Assembly (NCBI GenBank): GCA_014379595.1
Contig: JACMLM010000016.1
Location: 26,632 to 90,631 of the forward strand
Length of the DNA stretch: 64,000 bases
Direction of reading: 5' to 3'
Origin: Anaerolineales bacterium
Lineage (GTDB): Bacteria; Chloroflexota; Anaerolineae; Anaerolineales; Villigracilaceae
Shown: piece by piece, positions 49,151 through 58,672 of the stretch
Position numbering within the stretch: position 1 is the first letter of the stretch
Layout: the number at the start of each line of letters is the position of its first letter
Position numbers and translations under genes: made by a program
The notes under the pieces: generated by a model
Database searches by the model: none
What the model saw: the letters and a program-made list of their open reading frames with translations, nothing else
What the model was told of the DNA's origin: nothing

Positions 49151-51605
49151 ATCTCTTTGCTAACTCTCGCCTAAGTACCTTACCAATAAAAGTCCTTGGA
49201 AAATCATCCACAAAAATTACAAAACGAGGAACAAGAGCTGATGGCAATCTTCTTTTGCAATATGCCATCACGGATTCGGCACTTGGTTTTTCCTTGCCCG
49301 CAATTACAAATGCAAATGGATTCCCCGCCACTGCGACCACAACTACTTCCTTCACCTGTGGAATTTCATAGATCACTTCTTCCACATCACGCGGAAATGC
49401 AGGCTTGCCAGGTTTATCGGGATACCACATATCGGCTTTGCGCGCGATGATGCGGAAATAACCATCTTCATCCATTTGCGCCACATCACCTGTCAACAGC
49501 CAGCCATCATCCATCAATACAGCTTTTGTAGCTGCTTCATCTTTCCAATATCCCATCATCACCTGTGGCCCGCGGACTGCCAATTCACCGATCTGCCCGG
49601 GCTCCACTTCTTTGCGACCCTTTTTGAGATCAACAACTGCGGCTTGTGTAGATGGCAATGGTACACCAATGGTTCCGATTTTACGATCTGTTCCTAACGG
49701 GTTGGCATGTGTAATCGGAGATGCTTCCGTCAGACCATAGCCTTCGACAAGTTTTCCCTTTGTAAGTTTCTCAAAAGATTCCTGTACTTCCACGGGCAAA
49801 GGAGCAGAGCCGCTGATACAGGCTTTGATGGAACTAATCCCATATTTTCTTACACCACGAAAATTATTGATGGCCACATACATACTGGGTGAACCAGGGA
49901 AGATCGTGGGCTTGTAACGTTTGATTGCTTTCAACACATCCAGTGTTTGAAATTGTGTTTTCAAGATCATTGCCGCACCGATTGAAACAGGAACATTCAA
50001 AGCAGCGGTCATGCCGTAACTATGAAAGAATGGCACAACACATAAAAATCTTTCCTTGCCTTCTTCTGCTTCAGGCAGCCAGTGACGAGTCTGCAGTGCA
50101 TTCGCGACAAGGTTACGATGCGAGAGCATAACGCCTTTCGATTGTGCAGTGGTGCCGCCTGTATATTGAATCACAGCAATATCAGCAGGCTGTACATCAA
50201 CCGTGGGAGATTTATCACTTTGTGCAGAAAGCCATCTCTGCCAACGTAAAGCTCCTGCTAAAGCAAGTCCGCGATTGCGCCAACGTGAGATCAATTGTTT
50301 TGGGAGTGATAGATAATCCGCACCATCGGTTAATACAACGTGTGGCAAGCCTGATACCTGCTGAATCTGTTTTGCCAGCCCAGACCAAATGGAAAGCGTA
50401 ACCAGCATGCTTGCATCAGCATTTTTTACCTGACGGGCAAGTTCTTCTGGTTCGGTCATGGGTGGGATCAATACAACGGTCGCGCCTGCTTTCAATGCTC
50501 CGTAAAAACCAACTACCATTTGCGGTACATTCGGTAAAAGCAAAACCACTCGCGCGCCTTTGCCGATCCCTTGTGCGAGCAACGCATTCGCAAAACGGTT
50601 TGCTTCATGATTTAGTTTTCGATAAGTAAGTTGTGAGCCTTCAAAATAAATAGCAGGCCGATTTGGAAAATGTCTGACTGACGAACGCAGCAAATGATGA
50701 ACAGGAATACGTGGCACATCCACCGTATACGGTACGCCTTCTTCATAATGTTTCAACCAGGCACGCCCGCTCTTTAATTCATTGCGTGACACTTTTTTCT
50801 TGGAAATGATGGTAGAGGAGTCACGCCATGATTTTTGAGACTCGCCTTTGAGGAAGCGTGCAATCGCACGATTAACTGCATCCCTGCGTTCCAACATGAC
50901 CATGTGACCGGATGAGCCAATATCAACATCTTCGGCGCCGACAATGGATGCGGCTACCTTCGCAAATAGTGGGCGATCAAAAACAATATCACGGTGTCCG
51001 CGAATCACCATGGTTGGGACTTGTAACTTTGTAAAGCTATCCCAACCCGACCATAAGGCCATATTTTTAAAATAAAACTGCTTGATAACATTCAGCGGCG
51101 CATGAAGCCATTTCTTTGTGAAAGGACCCAACAACCGTAAGACTGTGTTTGGAAGATTTAATACAAAATTGAGAAGCGGCTTAAGTTTAAATTCTCCTGC
51201 TGTGGCAATCAGAATAAGTTTTGATATATGTTTGGGGTGATTGATGGCATAGTCTGTGACAATTGCGCCGCCAAAAGAATGTCCCACCAAAACAAAGGGC
51301 GTGGATACTTTTAATTGTGTCAGGACAGTTTCAAGGTCGAGTTGGAGGCGAGGCATGTCATAACCCGAAGTCGGCTTGTCGGAGAGTCCGTGCCCGCGTA
51401 AATCAAATGCGATAACGCGGCTATCCAATGCGAACTTTTGCATTTGATATTGCCATTGCTCTGCCTTGCCACCGAAGCCATGAACAAAAACTATGGTGCG
51501 TTTCGGAAGCTCAGGCGAAACATCAATGGCTGAAAGGCGCACAAGCCCCTGCGCGTCGGACGAAACACGAATTTCATGACGGTATAAGTCGAGATCGATG
51601 TCCAT
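49125..51605 (-). CDS. Fusion of alpha/beta hydrolase and acyl-CoA ligase (AMP-binding)
   Basis: An 826-residue two-domain enzyme. Residues 1-265 form an alpha/beta hydrolase (IVFVHGFGGKAEQW, LVGHSFGGAIVTDY, IRGHRDIVFDRP, GSSGHMVMLERRD). Residues about 300-826 form an ANL-type acyl-CoA synthetase with P-loop IQYTGGTTAQSKGVMLSH, ACISGSAPLPVEVQ, GYGLTEASP, WLLTGDVAQMDEDGYFRI and FPRTFIGKVLRREL (catalytic Lys). The ligase activates a fatty or other carboxylic acid, and the hydrolase might release or supply its acyl substrate. ATG 51605 lies near the window of a repeat; the next hydrolase gene follows in the operon. Confidence 0.88.
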   Translation of the reverse strand: MDIDLDLYRHEIRVSSDAQGLVRLSAIDVSPELPKRTIVFVHGFGGKAEQWQYQMQKFALDSRVIAFDLRGHGLSDKPTSGYDMPRLQLDLETVLTQLKVSTPFVLVGHSFGGAIVTDYAINHPKHISKLILIATAGEFKLKPLLNFVLNLPNTVLRLLGPFTKKWLHAPLNVIKQFYFKNMALWSGWDSFTKLQVPTMVIRGHRDIVFDRPLFAKVAASIVGAEDVDIGSSGHMVMLERRDAVNRAIARFLKGESQKSWRDSSTIISKKKVSRNELKSGRAWLKHYEEGVPYTVDVPRIPVHHLLRSSVRHFPNRPAIYFEGSQLTYRKLNHEANRFANALLAQGIGKGARVVLLLPNVPQMVVGFYGALKAGATVVLIPPMTEPEELARQVKNADASMLVTLSIWSGLAKQIQQVSGLPHVVLTDGADYLSLPKQLISRWRNRGLALAGALRWQRWLSAQSDKSPTVDVQPADIAVIQYTGGTTAQSKGVMLSHRNLVANALQTRHWLPEAEEGKERFLCVVPFFHSYGMTAALNVPVSIGAAMILKTQFQTLDVLKAIKRYKPTIFPGSPSMYVAINNFRGVRKYGISSIKACISGSAPLPVEVQESFEKLTKGKLVEGYGLTEASPITHANPLGTDRKIGTIGVPLPSTQAAVVDLKKGRKEVEPGQIGELAVRGPQVMMGYWKDEAATKAVLMDDGWLLTGDVAQMDEDGYFRIIARKADMWYPDKPGKPAFPRDVEEVIYEIPQVKEVVVVAVAGNPFAFVIAGKEKPSAESVMAYCKRRLPSALVPRFVIFVDDFPRTFIGKVLRRELAKRYGNRIASE

Positions 51606-51634
51606 TGATGAAGTGTACAGGACACAGAGAAGAT

Positions 51635-51677
51635 TGTCAATTTGAAAGTATTTAGTTTATATATTTGATGATATATT
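51635..51677. repeat. Direct repeat, copy 1
   Basis: TGTCAATTTGAAAGTATTTA (51635-51654) and TTGATGATATATT (51665-51677) recur in the same order at 52098-52144. A GGCGAGGGCG motif also follows both. The two copies flank the small membrane protein gene at 51779. Confidence 0.75.
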
Positions 51678-51778
51678 ACACATCATCAAGTATTGGGGAG
51701 ACCTTCCCTCTTCGAGGACCTTCGGCGGTCATATCTCGGCGAGGGCGGAGTCTCGCGCTGAGCGAGAGAGAAACCATA

Positions 51779-52033
51779 ATGTCTAAATTTAGAAAATATC
51801 TTCTTTGGTTGTTACTCATAGGAGTGCCTTATGGAATTTTCATTGTTAGCTCATTAAGACCTCCTGCTAATTTGCCCGCGGTTATTGGCCTCATATCATT
51901 TCCAGCATGGTGTTTTCTTCTGAAGAAGAAAAAAATCGAATATGAGATTGTGCAAATTGCGATTCTATTTTCACTTGGAACAAGTGGGGTTGTTTGGGCA
52001 TCGCTTGCCATAATTCAATCTTTGGGAAAATAA
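51779..52033 (+). CDS. Small membrane protein
   Basis: An 84-residue protein, three hydrophobic segments (about residues 6-26, 32-46, 56-78), starting MSKFRKYLLWLLLIG. Unknown function. ATG 51779 follows the purine-rich GCGAGAGAGAAACC. The upstream 90 bp, though in frame, is repeat-like and not taken as coding. Flanked by direct repeats. Confidence 0.55.
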   Translation: MSKFRKYLLWLLLIGVPYGIFIVSSLRPPANLPAVIGLISFPAWCFLLKKKKIEYEIVQIAILFSLGTSGVVWASLAIIQSLGK

Positions 52034-52097
52034 TCACTGTTCAAATGTGCCATCAGCTGATTAGGAAGAGGATAATGATGCAACAGAGAGATGAGAA

Positions 52098-52144
52098 TGT
52101 CAATTTGAAAGTATTTAAGTAGCTTGTGTAATTGATGATATATT
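52098..52144. repeat. Direct repeat, copy 2
   Basis: Second copy of the motif pair seen at 51635-51677 with a slightly longer spacer, again followed by GGCGAGGGCG (52191 area). It stands upstream of the GAF-like gene. Confidence 0.75.
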
Positions 52145-52246
52145 CTGATGCAAAATTAAAATCAGGTGAATATTTATAAAATCTCAAATCGGCGAGGGCG
52201 AACACTCCTATATTCCGAAAGTAAAATAGTATATATCTGAGGAAAT

Positions 52247-52813
52247 ATGATTACACAAGAACGTATAAACCACATTGTTTCAGAAATATCATCGACCAAA
52301 CAAGAAGAGATAGCGAACTTACCATTGGAAATAGTAAATATTATCGCTAAGGAAATAGATGCAAAATGTGTCGAGATGTATTTTGTTGATTCGGATAAAG
52401 CACTTGCTATGCGTCATGCAGGAAGCGGTGAACTTGGAAAGAGGTTTGACAAATACAACCGTACACGCAACTTAAAAGTGCATAATGAGTTTGGCGGACA
52501 GGTTGGCCCCTCAATTGTCTTAGGAGAAGTCAGAGTTGTAGATTGGGACCTAGGTAAATTAATATCATATCCTTTACTACTCAAGCCTTTAAATTCTTAT
52601 AGCGAATCTCGTCAAGAAATTATTATAGATACGAGGCCAATGTATGAGAGTCCAGACTTTGCTTCAATGCAAGATATTTACTTACTTATTCGATCTGATG
52701 AAAATAATATAGGTGCTTTGTGTATGTATTTTGATAATACTGTTGCTACTACAGATAAAGAAATATTATTATTACAAGGTATTGCCGATTTTATTGGTGA
52801 TTTTGTAAAGTAA
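52247..52813 (+). CDS. GAF-like domain protein
   Basis: A 188-residue cytoplasmic protein. Its predicted strand-helix order, MYFVDSDKALAMRHAG, DIYLLIRSDENNIGALCMYFDN and a C-terminal KEILLLQGIADFIGDFVK helix, resembles a GAF sensory domain without an output module. The central LKVHNEFGGQVGPSIVLGEVRVVDWDLG is unusual. Ligand unknown. GAGGAAAT lies before the ATG. AT-rich. Confidence 0.65.
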   Translation: MITQERINHIVSEISSTKQEEIANLPLEIVNIIAKEIDAKCVEMYFVDSDKALAMRHAGSGELGKRFDKYNRTRNLKVHNEFGGQVGPSIVLGEVRVVDWDLGKLISYPLLLKPLNSYSESRQEIIIDTRPMYESPDFASMQDIYLLIRSDENNIGALCMYFDNTVATTDKEILLLQGIADFIGDFVK

Positions 52814-52917
52814 ATATCCCTTGCTCCGCGTAGCTCTTTGACTCCGTCGAGTATTGCTAGCAGGGGAGAGATGTGGCTTTTCAACAAATTCGTTAATTCA
52901 ACTTGGGATGAACTACC

Positions 52918-53145
52918 ATGATTGTTTTACTATCGTTCATGTTGTGTCAAAGTTGGTTTCGTATTATTATTGTAATTCTAATCTTTTGGATAAGTGGCTC
53001 TCTAGCTTTGAAGGTTTATCGCCATATACTTCATATCGATCATCAGCCTCAAGACTATCTATCACAAGGAGAGATACTAGTACCAATACTAACTTCTATA
53101 CCTTTGATTGCACTGTTTATGTGGTCATCGCATCAATATTGTTAA
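52918..53145 (+). CDS. Possible small membrane protein
   Basis: A 75-residue frame with two hydrophobic segments (about residues 10-35 and 50-72) and a polar middle HILHIDHQPQDYLSQGEIL. The ribosome-binding site is weak (GGGA 12 nt upstream). No family is recognised. It could be real or an accident of AT-rich DNA. Confidence 0.35.
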   Translation: MIVLLSFMLCQSWFRIIIVILIFWISGSLALKVYRHILHIDHQPQDYLSQGEILVPILTSIPLIALFMWSSHQYC

Positions 53146-53258
53146 CGCATAATACGAATTAATGATTGTATGTAACGAGAACTAAGTAATTTAAATCTTT
53201 CTCGCTCGGCGTGGTCTCCTGACCACGCCGAGGATTGTGCCAACTTATCTAACCATCT

Positions 53259-53287
53259 TTGACAAATCCTCCTCACCCTGCTATACT
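53259..53287 (+). promoter_or_regulatory. Sigma-70 promoter of the RNase J gene
   Basis: TTGACA (53259-53264), 17-bp spacer and TATACT (53282-53287). The start would be near 53294, leaving a 5' leader of about 200 nt. Confidence 0.78.
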
Positions 53288-53293
53288 TACATT

Positions 53294-53492
53294 AATTAAG
53301 TTGACTTTCACTGTCGCAATGTCGGCAGTTTGTTTTGAGAACAATCGCAACGTGGCACGGAACTTCCCCTCGCGAGCAAGTCGGCAGGGGTCTTTTTTTA
53401 TGCCGAGCAAAGTACTGCACCGCAAAATCGACCTTATCCGCCAATGGCGGTCTAAATTATATTTTAAGTTATAAAAAGGAAAACTATAAAAA
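53294..53492 (+). promoter_or_regulatory. Long 5' leader with attenuator-like hairpins
   Basis: CCCCT (53366-53370) can pair with AGGGG (53386-53390), followed by TC and seven T, as in a weak terminator. The overlapping TCGGCA (53381-53386) can instead pair with TGCCGA (53401-53406). Alternative structures before a T-run suggest control of RNase J, perhaps self-cleavage of the leader. AAAGGAAAAC precedes the ATG. Confidence 0.45.
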
Positions 53493-55136
53493 ATGAGTAA
53501 GAAAAACAAGTTAAGAATTATCCCGCTCGGGGGCCTGGGCGAAGTGGGAAAGAACATGATGGCCTATGAATTTGCAGGCGACATCATCGTTGTTGATGCA
53601 GGAATTATGTTCCCGCAAAATGACATGCTGGGGGTGGATTACATCATCCCCGATTTTGAGTATCTATTAAAAAGAAAAGATCGTGTGCGTGCATTGGTCA
53701 TTACCCACGGGCATGAAGATCACATCGGCGCGATCCAGCATGTGATCGATCAAATAAACGTCCCCATCTACGCCACCCCGCTCACCCGTGGATTGATCGA
53801 AGGCAAATTATTTAGGAACAATTCCCAGCATAAAGCAACCTTCAAAACGATCCAAGCTGGCGAGACATCCAACATTGGTCCATTCAAAGTGGAATATTTC
53901 CATGTGAGTCACTCGATCCCCGATGCAGTTGGGCTTGGAATTACGACGCCCGCAGGTTTGGTCGTTCACATGAGCGATTTCAAATTTGATCACACGCCTG
54001 TGGATGGCTGGGTAACTGATTTTGCCAAGCTGGCAGAATTCTCCTCGCGCGGCGTTGACCTTTTGCTTTCTGATTCAACCAATGCCGAACGCGCTGGTTG
54101 GACTCCATCCGAGAAGATCATTGGCCCCGCATTTGACAAAGTATTTGCAGAAGCACAAGGCCGCGTGATCGTTGCCACATTTGCTTCGTTGATTTCACGC
54201 GTACAACAAGTTGCAGATGCAGCCATAAAGAGCGGTCGTAAAATGGCGCTCGCTGGCCCAAGCATGGTGGACAATGTAAAGATCGCGCGCAAGATGAAAT
54301 ATCTGGATATTCCAGATGACATCATCGTGCCGATTGAACAAGCCTTGAACATGCAAGACCATAAAGTAGTTTTGATGTGTACTGGTTCACAAGGCGAACC
54401 TTCATCTATTGTAGGCAGACTCTCTGCTGGAACGAATCGTCAATTCGATCTCAAGGGCGGCGATACCGTTGTACTTTCTTCTCACCCAATTCCTGGGAAT
54501 GAAGAAACGATCAGTAAAACTATTAATCGCCTCTTACGCCGTGGAGCCATTGTGATCCATGACGGCATTGCACCGATTCATGTATCTGGTCATGCCGCGC
54601 AGGAAGAGCAAAAACTGCTCGTTAATATTGTGCGCCCGAAACACTTTATGCCCATTCACGGCGAATTACGTCAATTAAGACGTCATGCCCAACTTGCAAA
54701 AGAAATGGGCGTTGAAGAACAAAATATCATCGTCGTTGAAAACGGACAGGTGGTTGAGTTGGTTGGCAACAAGATCCAACTTGGCGAACGTATTCCTGGC
54801 GGTTATGTATTTGTTGACGGCGAATCAATCGGCGATATAGATCACGACATCATGAAAGAACGCGGCCAGTTGGCACGCAATGGTATTCTATTGATCGACA
54901 TTAGTTTGGATCAACATTCAGGAAAACTGCTCCACGACCCTGAAATTCTCACTCGCGGATTTGTCTCTCCTGATGAGGCAGAAAAGTTACTGCCCGAAGT
55001 CCGCAAACGCGTGATGCAGGCAGTCAATGGCGGTGGGATGAATAGCGAGAAAGACATTATCAACACCATCAAAAGTTATCTGCATCAAGAAACAAGACGC
55101 AGGCCGATGGTCTTTGTCACCTTGAGCAAAGCGTAA
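53493..55136 (+). CDS. rnj: Ribonuclease J
   Basis: Metallo-beta-lactamase-fold RNase with 5'-exo and endonuclease activity in RNA decay and maturation, 547 residues. IIPLGGLGEVGKNM starts the core, metal motif THGHEDHIG (about residue 73), then FHVSHSIPD, HMSDFKFDHTP, DSTNAERAG, and beta-CASP motifs (VVLMCTGSQGEP, VVLSSHPIPGNE, VSGHAAQEE, PIHGELRQL). The C-terminal domain is present in normal length. Strong promoter with a long leader; probably constitutive with autoregulation. Confidence 0.96.
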   Translation: MSKKNKLRIIPLGGLGEVGKNMMAYEFAGDIIVVDAGIMFPQNDMLGVDYIIPDFEYLLKRKDRVRALVITHGHEDHIGAIQHVIDQINVPIYATPLTRGLIEGKLFRNNSQHKATFKTIQAGETSNIGPFKVEYFHVSHSIPDAVGLGITTPAGLVVHMSDFKFDHTPVDGWVTDFAKLAEFSSRGVDLLLSDSTNAERAGWTPSEKIIGPAFDKVFAEAQGRVIVATFASLISRVQQVADAAIKSGRKMALAGPSMVDNVKIARKMKYLDIPDDIIVPIEQALNMQDHKVVLMCTGSQGEPSSIVGRLSAGTNRQFDLKGGDTVVLSSHPIPGNEETISKTINRLLRRGAIVIHDGIAPIHVSGHAAQEEQKLLVNIVRPKHFMPIHGELRQLRRHAQLAKEMGVEEQNIIVVENGQVVELVGNKIQLGERIPGGYVFVDGESIGDIDHDIMKERGQLARNGILLIDISLDQHSGKLLHDPEILTRGFVSPDEAEKLLPEVRKRVMQAVNGGGMNSEKDIINTIKSYLHQETRRRPMVFVTLSKA

Positions 55137-55139
55137 ACT

Positions 55140-55173
55140 AAAGTGACAGTCACCTTAAAGGTGACTGTCACTT
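55140..55173. repeat. REP-like palindrome used as bidirectional terminator
   Basis: Identical over 33 bp (55141-55173) to the palindrome beside the RAYT gene (33274-33306). It is followed by TTTTTT and lies between the convergent RNase J and mutY genes, so it probably works as a terminator. Confidence 0.88.
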
Positions 55174-56208
55174 TTTTATCATCTCTGCGATTTGTCGATC
55201 TACTTTTCCCATCGGGTAATCATCCAATTCAATCAAACGCACCCACTTCAGATTTTTATTTTTTGGAATCGGAGCAGATTCGCAGAGATAAGCATGAACT
55301 GTCACTTTGAAATGAGTGTACGCGTGTTGAACAACTCCAACCGCTTCTTTTCTCTTGACCTTTAGCCTGTATGCGGCGTTAAGAACTTTCGTCAGCTCTT
55401 TGGCAGGATTCTCTACGACTCTTCCATTCGGGAATTCCCACATTCCTCCAAGTAACCCATCAGCAGGCCGCTGTGCTAATAACACTCGGCCTCTATTAAT
55501 TATCACGCCTGCCGCATGGACATAATGCGGTGCCAATTTCTTTGGTTTCAATACAGGGCGCAATTCCTGCGTTCCATTTTTACGGGCTTCACATATTTCC
55601 ATCAGTGGACAAATCAAACAACGCGGATTCTTTGGGACACAAATTGTTGCACCCAGATCCATGAGGGCTTGGTTGTAATCACCTGCCTGGCCCTTTGGTA
55701 AGTTCTGCGCAGCTAATTCCCATAATATTTTTTCACCTACAGGTGAATCTGCAAATACATCTACATCAAATAAACGGGCAAAGACACGTCGCAAGTTGCC
55801 ATCTAAAGTTGGCTCATCCATGCCAAATGAAATCGAGGCAATTGCGCCAACCGTGTAACGACCGATCCCTGGCAGGCTGCGCAAATCTGTCAGATCACGA
55901 GGCAGTTCCCCGTTAAATTTTGATGTGACTATTTTGGCGGCTTTATGCAAATTGCGTGCACGGCTGTAATAGCCAAGTCCTTCCCATGCGTTCAAGACAT
56001 CATGCTCTGAAGCATTTGCCAATGCTTTGATATTAGGAAATAATTTCATCCATTTTTCAAAATAAGGAATGACCGTCTCCACCCTTGTTTGCTGGAGCAT
56101 GATTTCCGAAACCCAAACCGCATACGGATCGGGATGATCGCGCCAGGGCATATTCGTCCGCCCGTGTTTGTGATACCAATTGAGCAGAATGCGGGAGAGT
56201 TTAGTCAT
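55168..56208 (-). CDS. mutY: A/G-specific adenine DNA glycosylase
   Basis: Removes adenine opposite 8-oxoguanine, 346 residues. The catalytic domain has WVSEIMLQQTRVETVIPYFEKW (catalytic Glu), helix-hairpin-helix LPGIGRYTVGAIASI and Asp in PTLDGNLRRVFARL. The 4Fe-4S loop is CVPKNPRCLICPLMEIC. The C-terminal Nudix-like domain (about 225-340) recognises the oxidised base. Overlaps the glycosyltransferase gene by 8 bp at its 5' end. Confidence 0.95.
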   Translation of the reverse strand: MTKLSRILLNWYHKHGRTNMPWRDHPDPYAVWVSEIMLQQTRVETVIPYFEKWMKLFPNIKALANASEHDVLNAWEGLGYYSRARNLHKAAKIVTSKFNGELPRDLTDLRSLPGIGRYTVGAIASISFGMDEPTLDGNLRRVFARLFDVDVFADSPVGEKILWELAAQNLPKGQAGDYNQALMDLGATICVPKNPRCLICPLMEICEARKNGTQELRPVLKPKKLAPHYVHAAGVIINRGRVLLAQRPADGLLGGMWEFPNGRVVENPAKELTKVLNAAYRLKVKRKEAVGVVQHAYTHFKVTVHAYLCESAPIPKNKNLKWVRLIELDDYPMGKVDRQIAEMIKK

Positions 56209-58672
56209 CTATACAAGGCTGCGAAAGCGGCAAACTTTGAAAAGATTGATTCCCAAAATCAATCACGCGGACATCCAGAACATTATCACCCTGACACGCT
56301 AATACAATTGCGTCTGCACCTTGAGGAAAATCCAATAGATCTCTTGTAGGGAAAATCAAATTATAGTGAAGATCATTGATCAAAACAAAACCGATACGCG
56401 CATAATCTTTTACTGCATAGGCAGGCCATGGATTCGCCGAAGACAACCCCTCATTTCGTCGATATAAACGCGGATATAACATACGTCCTTCCATCAAGAT
56501 TGTATTTTCTTGTGAAAGGAAGGAATTAATCTCTTCAGCTTGGTATCCATTCGATACAAGTTTTGAAATCATCTGTTCTTGTGAAGCTGTGTAACGCGGC
56601 TCGGCAAATCCCTTTGCAAGCCAGGGAAGTGCGCCAATGAAAACGAATGTAAACAGAATAAGGATATATTTGAAATTAAATTTATCTTGTTTGCTAGGCA
56701 GCACCCTCAGGGCAGGTGAGCTGCCTGACTCCAAATGCTTCGCTCCAAATAAAATAGAAAGTCCACCTAAAATTTCAATTGCGCCAATTGCAAAGTAAAA
56801 ATAAAAGACCCAGTCTACGGGCAGGTTATAGCGCCAACTAGAGAAGCGGGCGATACCGTTCGCAAATGCATATCCTAAATTCATCGCCAATGGGACGAGT
56901 GCGATCCATTTCAAGCGTCTCCATGATGCACCAAAGCCAACAGCGAGAACTGCAAGATAAAAGATTATCAGGATGAGGTTGTACCATTCCAGCCAACCAT
57001 CCCAGCTTACCCAATATAAATTGACTGGTTCCAATAAGCCATTAAATTCTTTTATCAAAGGAAGCGCAAGCAAGCCGCCAATTTCGGTGTTCAAAAAGTG
57101 ACTGGTCATAAACCCAGCTACATACGCAGGGTTCTCAAGTGAAAAGGAAACAAGCCGCTCTCCCACGCTATCTTCTGCAGGATTAAATTGACTCAGATCC
57201 AGATTGTCTGTAAATGAATATTGACTGTAAATAACCGCCATTTGACTTGGATCATCAAATGTAAATTTGCCTGTTATGGTGAAGTTATGGATCAACCACG
57301 GTAAAACAGTAAGAATCATCATACCGGTAAAAGCGACACCTGCGACGATACATTCTTTTGTTTTACGTTGATATGCAAACCATGTCAAAACAAATAAGGC
57401 AGGGAACATGAAAAGAGATTGTGTGCGGAATAATAATAGCAGGCCAAATGCTCCGCCTGCCACAAGCGTGGATTTTAAGTCACGTTTTTCCAACCACCAA
57501 ACCGCCACAAGACAAATCAACGCGATTCCCATGGCTGTGGAAAAGTCAGTGGTGAATATTTTTGAATTTGCAACCCGTGTATTGGAAGAAATCCATAACC
57601 CTACAAGTTCACGGAATATGGCGAATAGTGCAACAGTCACACCTGCGGCGGGAGAATGCAGTTTCTTTGCAAGAAAATAAAGTGTGACAGGGAAAAGCGC
57701 TAAAACAAGAGTCTGGGCAGCGATGACGGCGGGATAATTCTGACCGAAGAAGAAATGTAATACTGCAAGAAAGGTCACATATAACGGGCGCGGTGGAATG
57801 CCGCCAAAGTAACTTGTGCCGATCAAGATGCTTTGAGAACTGTAATCATAAAAGCCTGCATCTGAATAAGGGAATGGCATATTCGTGGGCGGGCTGATCG
57901 GTGCGTAAAAGCTGTTTTGCAAAACGTCCACTGGGACACTGAGCCAAAGAATAGCTGCAGTTAGATAAAGTGCAAGAGGAAGAAAAATATTTTCAAACCG
58001 ATGTATTTGGTGACTAGTAATTCTTAATTGGTAAATAAGAATCGAGAAACCAATAAGAATCGACAAAACAAATTGCCAGCCAAGAATGGCAACACCGGGT
58101 TCACCCCAATAGGCGGTATCTGCTGTAATACCAAGTTTAGTGAAAGAGACAAAGAAGAGAACAGAGAGCAGAAGGCAGAAGGCGATTAGAGCAGAAAGAT
58201 AAACTGGTTTGCGCTCGAGAAATTCATCTTTATGAAATCCGTTTTTTACGAGCAGGAGAAAAATAGCCGATTGAATTCCAAGGATGAGCAAATACCAAAG
58301 CAATGGACTCACCCTATCGTAATAAGGAAGGAGTCGCTCGGGGTTGAGATAACGCAATAGAAACAGAAGCAGGCTAGAGGTTAAAGAAAGAAGCGCAGAG
58401 GAGAGAATAAAGGGTGTGCGGGCAATTGAGTTGAATCTGGATAAGTCGCGACGTGCAATGAATCCTAAATAAATTCCCGCAAAAAAGAAGATGACCAGAA
58501 TCGAGAGCAAGCTGATTCGTGCAAAGGAAATTCCGCTTTCAGAGGGGACTAGTAAAAGCGCAAGAATGGCAAATAGAGACTCAAAGGCCGCGGCAAAGAA
58601 AAACCACGGCCATAGGAGAGAAAAGACTTCGGAAGTCTCTTTAAAATTGGAAGCCGCCACGAACAGGTACAA
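56201..58672 (-). CDS. Polytopic membrane protein, GT39/PMT-like glycosyltransferase
   Basis: An 823-residue protein with about 16 to 18 predicted TM helices. The GT-C fold pattern is suggested by the first large loop with DAGFYDYSSQSILIGTSYF (acidic motif) and by PPRPLYVTFLAVLHFFFG after it. An extracytoplasmic C-terminal domain (about 690-823) follows, with YQAEEINSFLSQE and YPRLYRRNEG. Likely a lipid-linked-sugar-dependent transferase; the acceptor is unknown. The start is TTG 58672 (or GTG 58660), overlapping the gene upstream by 32 bp. Confidence 0.72.
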   Translation of the reverse strand: MYLFVAASNFKETSEVFSLLWPWFFFAAAFESLFAILALLLVPSESGISFARISLLSILVIFFFAGIYLGFIARRDLSRFNSIARTPFILSSALLSLTSSLLLFLLRYLNPERLLPYYDRVSPLLWYLLILGIQSAIFLLLVKNGFHKDEFLERKPVYLSALIAFCLLLSVLFFVSFTKLGITADTAYWGEPGVAILGWQFVLSILIGFSILIYQLRITSHQIHRFENIFLPLALYLTAAILWLSVPVDVLQNSFYAPISPPTNMPFPYSDAGFYDYSSQSILIGTSYFGGIPPRPLYVTFLAVLHFFFGQNYPAVIAAQTLVLALFPVTLYFLAKKLHSPAAGVTVALFAIFRELVGLWISSNTRVANSKIFTTDFSTAMGIALICLVAVWWLEKRDLKSTLVAGGAFGLLLLFRTQSLFMFPALFVLTWFAYQRKTKECIVAGVAFTGMMILTVLPWLIHNFTITGKFTFDDPSQMAVIYSQYSFTDNLDLSQFNPAEDSVGERLVSFSLENPAYVAGFMTSHFLNTEIGGLLALPLIKEFNGLLEPVNLYWVSWDGWLEWYNLILIIFYLAVLAVGFGASWRRLKWIALVPLAMNLGYAFANGIARFSSWRYNLPVDWVFYFYFAIGAIEILGGLSILFGAKHLESGSSPALRVLPSKQDKFNFKYILILFTFVFIGALPWLAKGFAEPRYTASQEQMISKLVSNGYQAEEINSFLSQENTILMEGRMLYPRLYRRNEGLSSANPWPAYAVKDYARIGFVLINDLHYNLIFPTRDLLDFPQGADAIVLACQGDNVLDVRVIDFGNQSFQSLPLSQPCIDD

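Larger units (their letters stand above)
53146..53492. other. 347-bp region: hairpin, promoter and leader of RNase J
   Basis: A hairpin CTCGGCGTGGTC / GACCACGCCGAG (53205-53232) without a T-run precedes the RNase J promoter. A leader of about 200 nt follows and is described separately. Confidence 0.65.
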
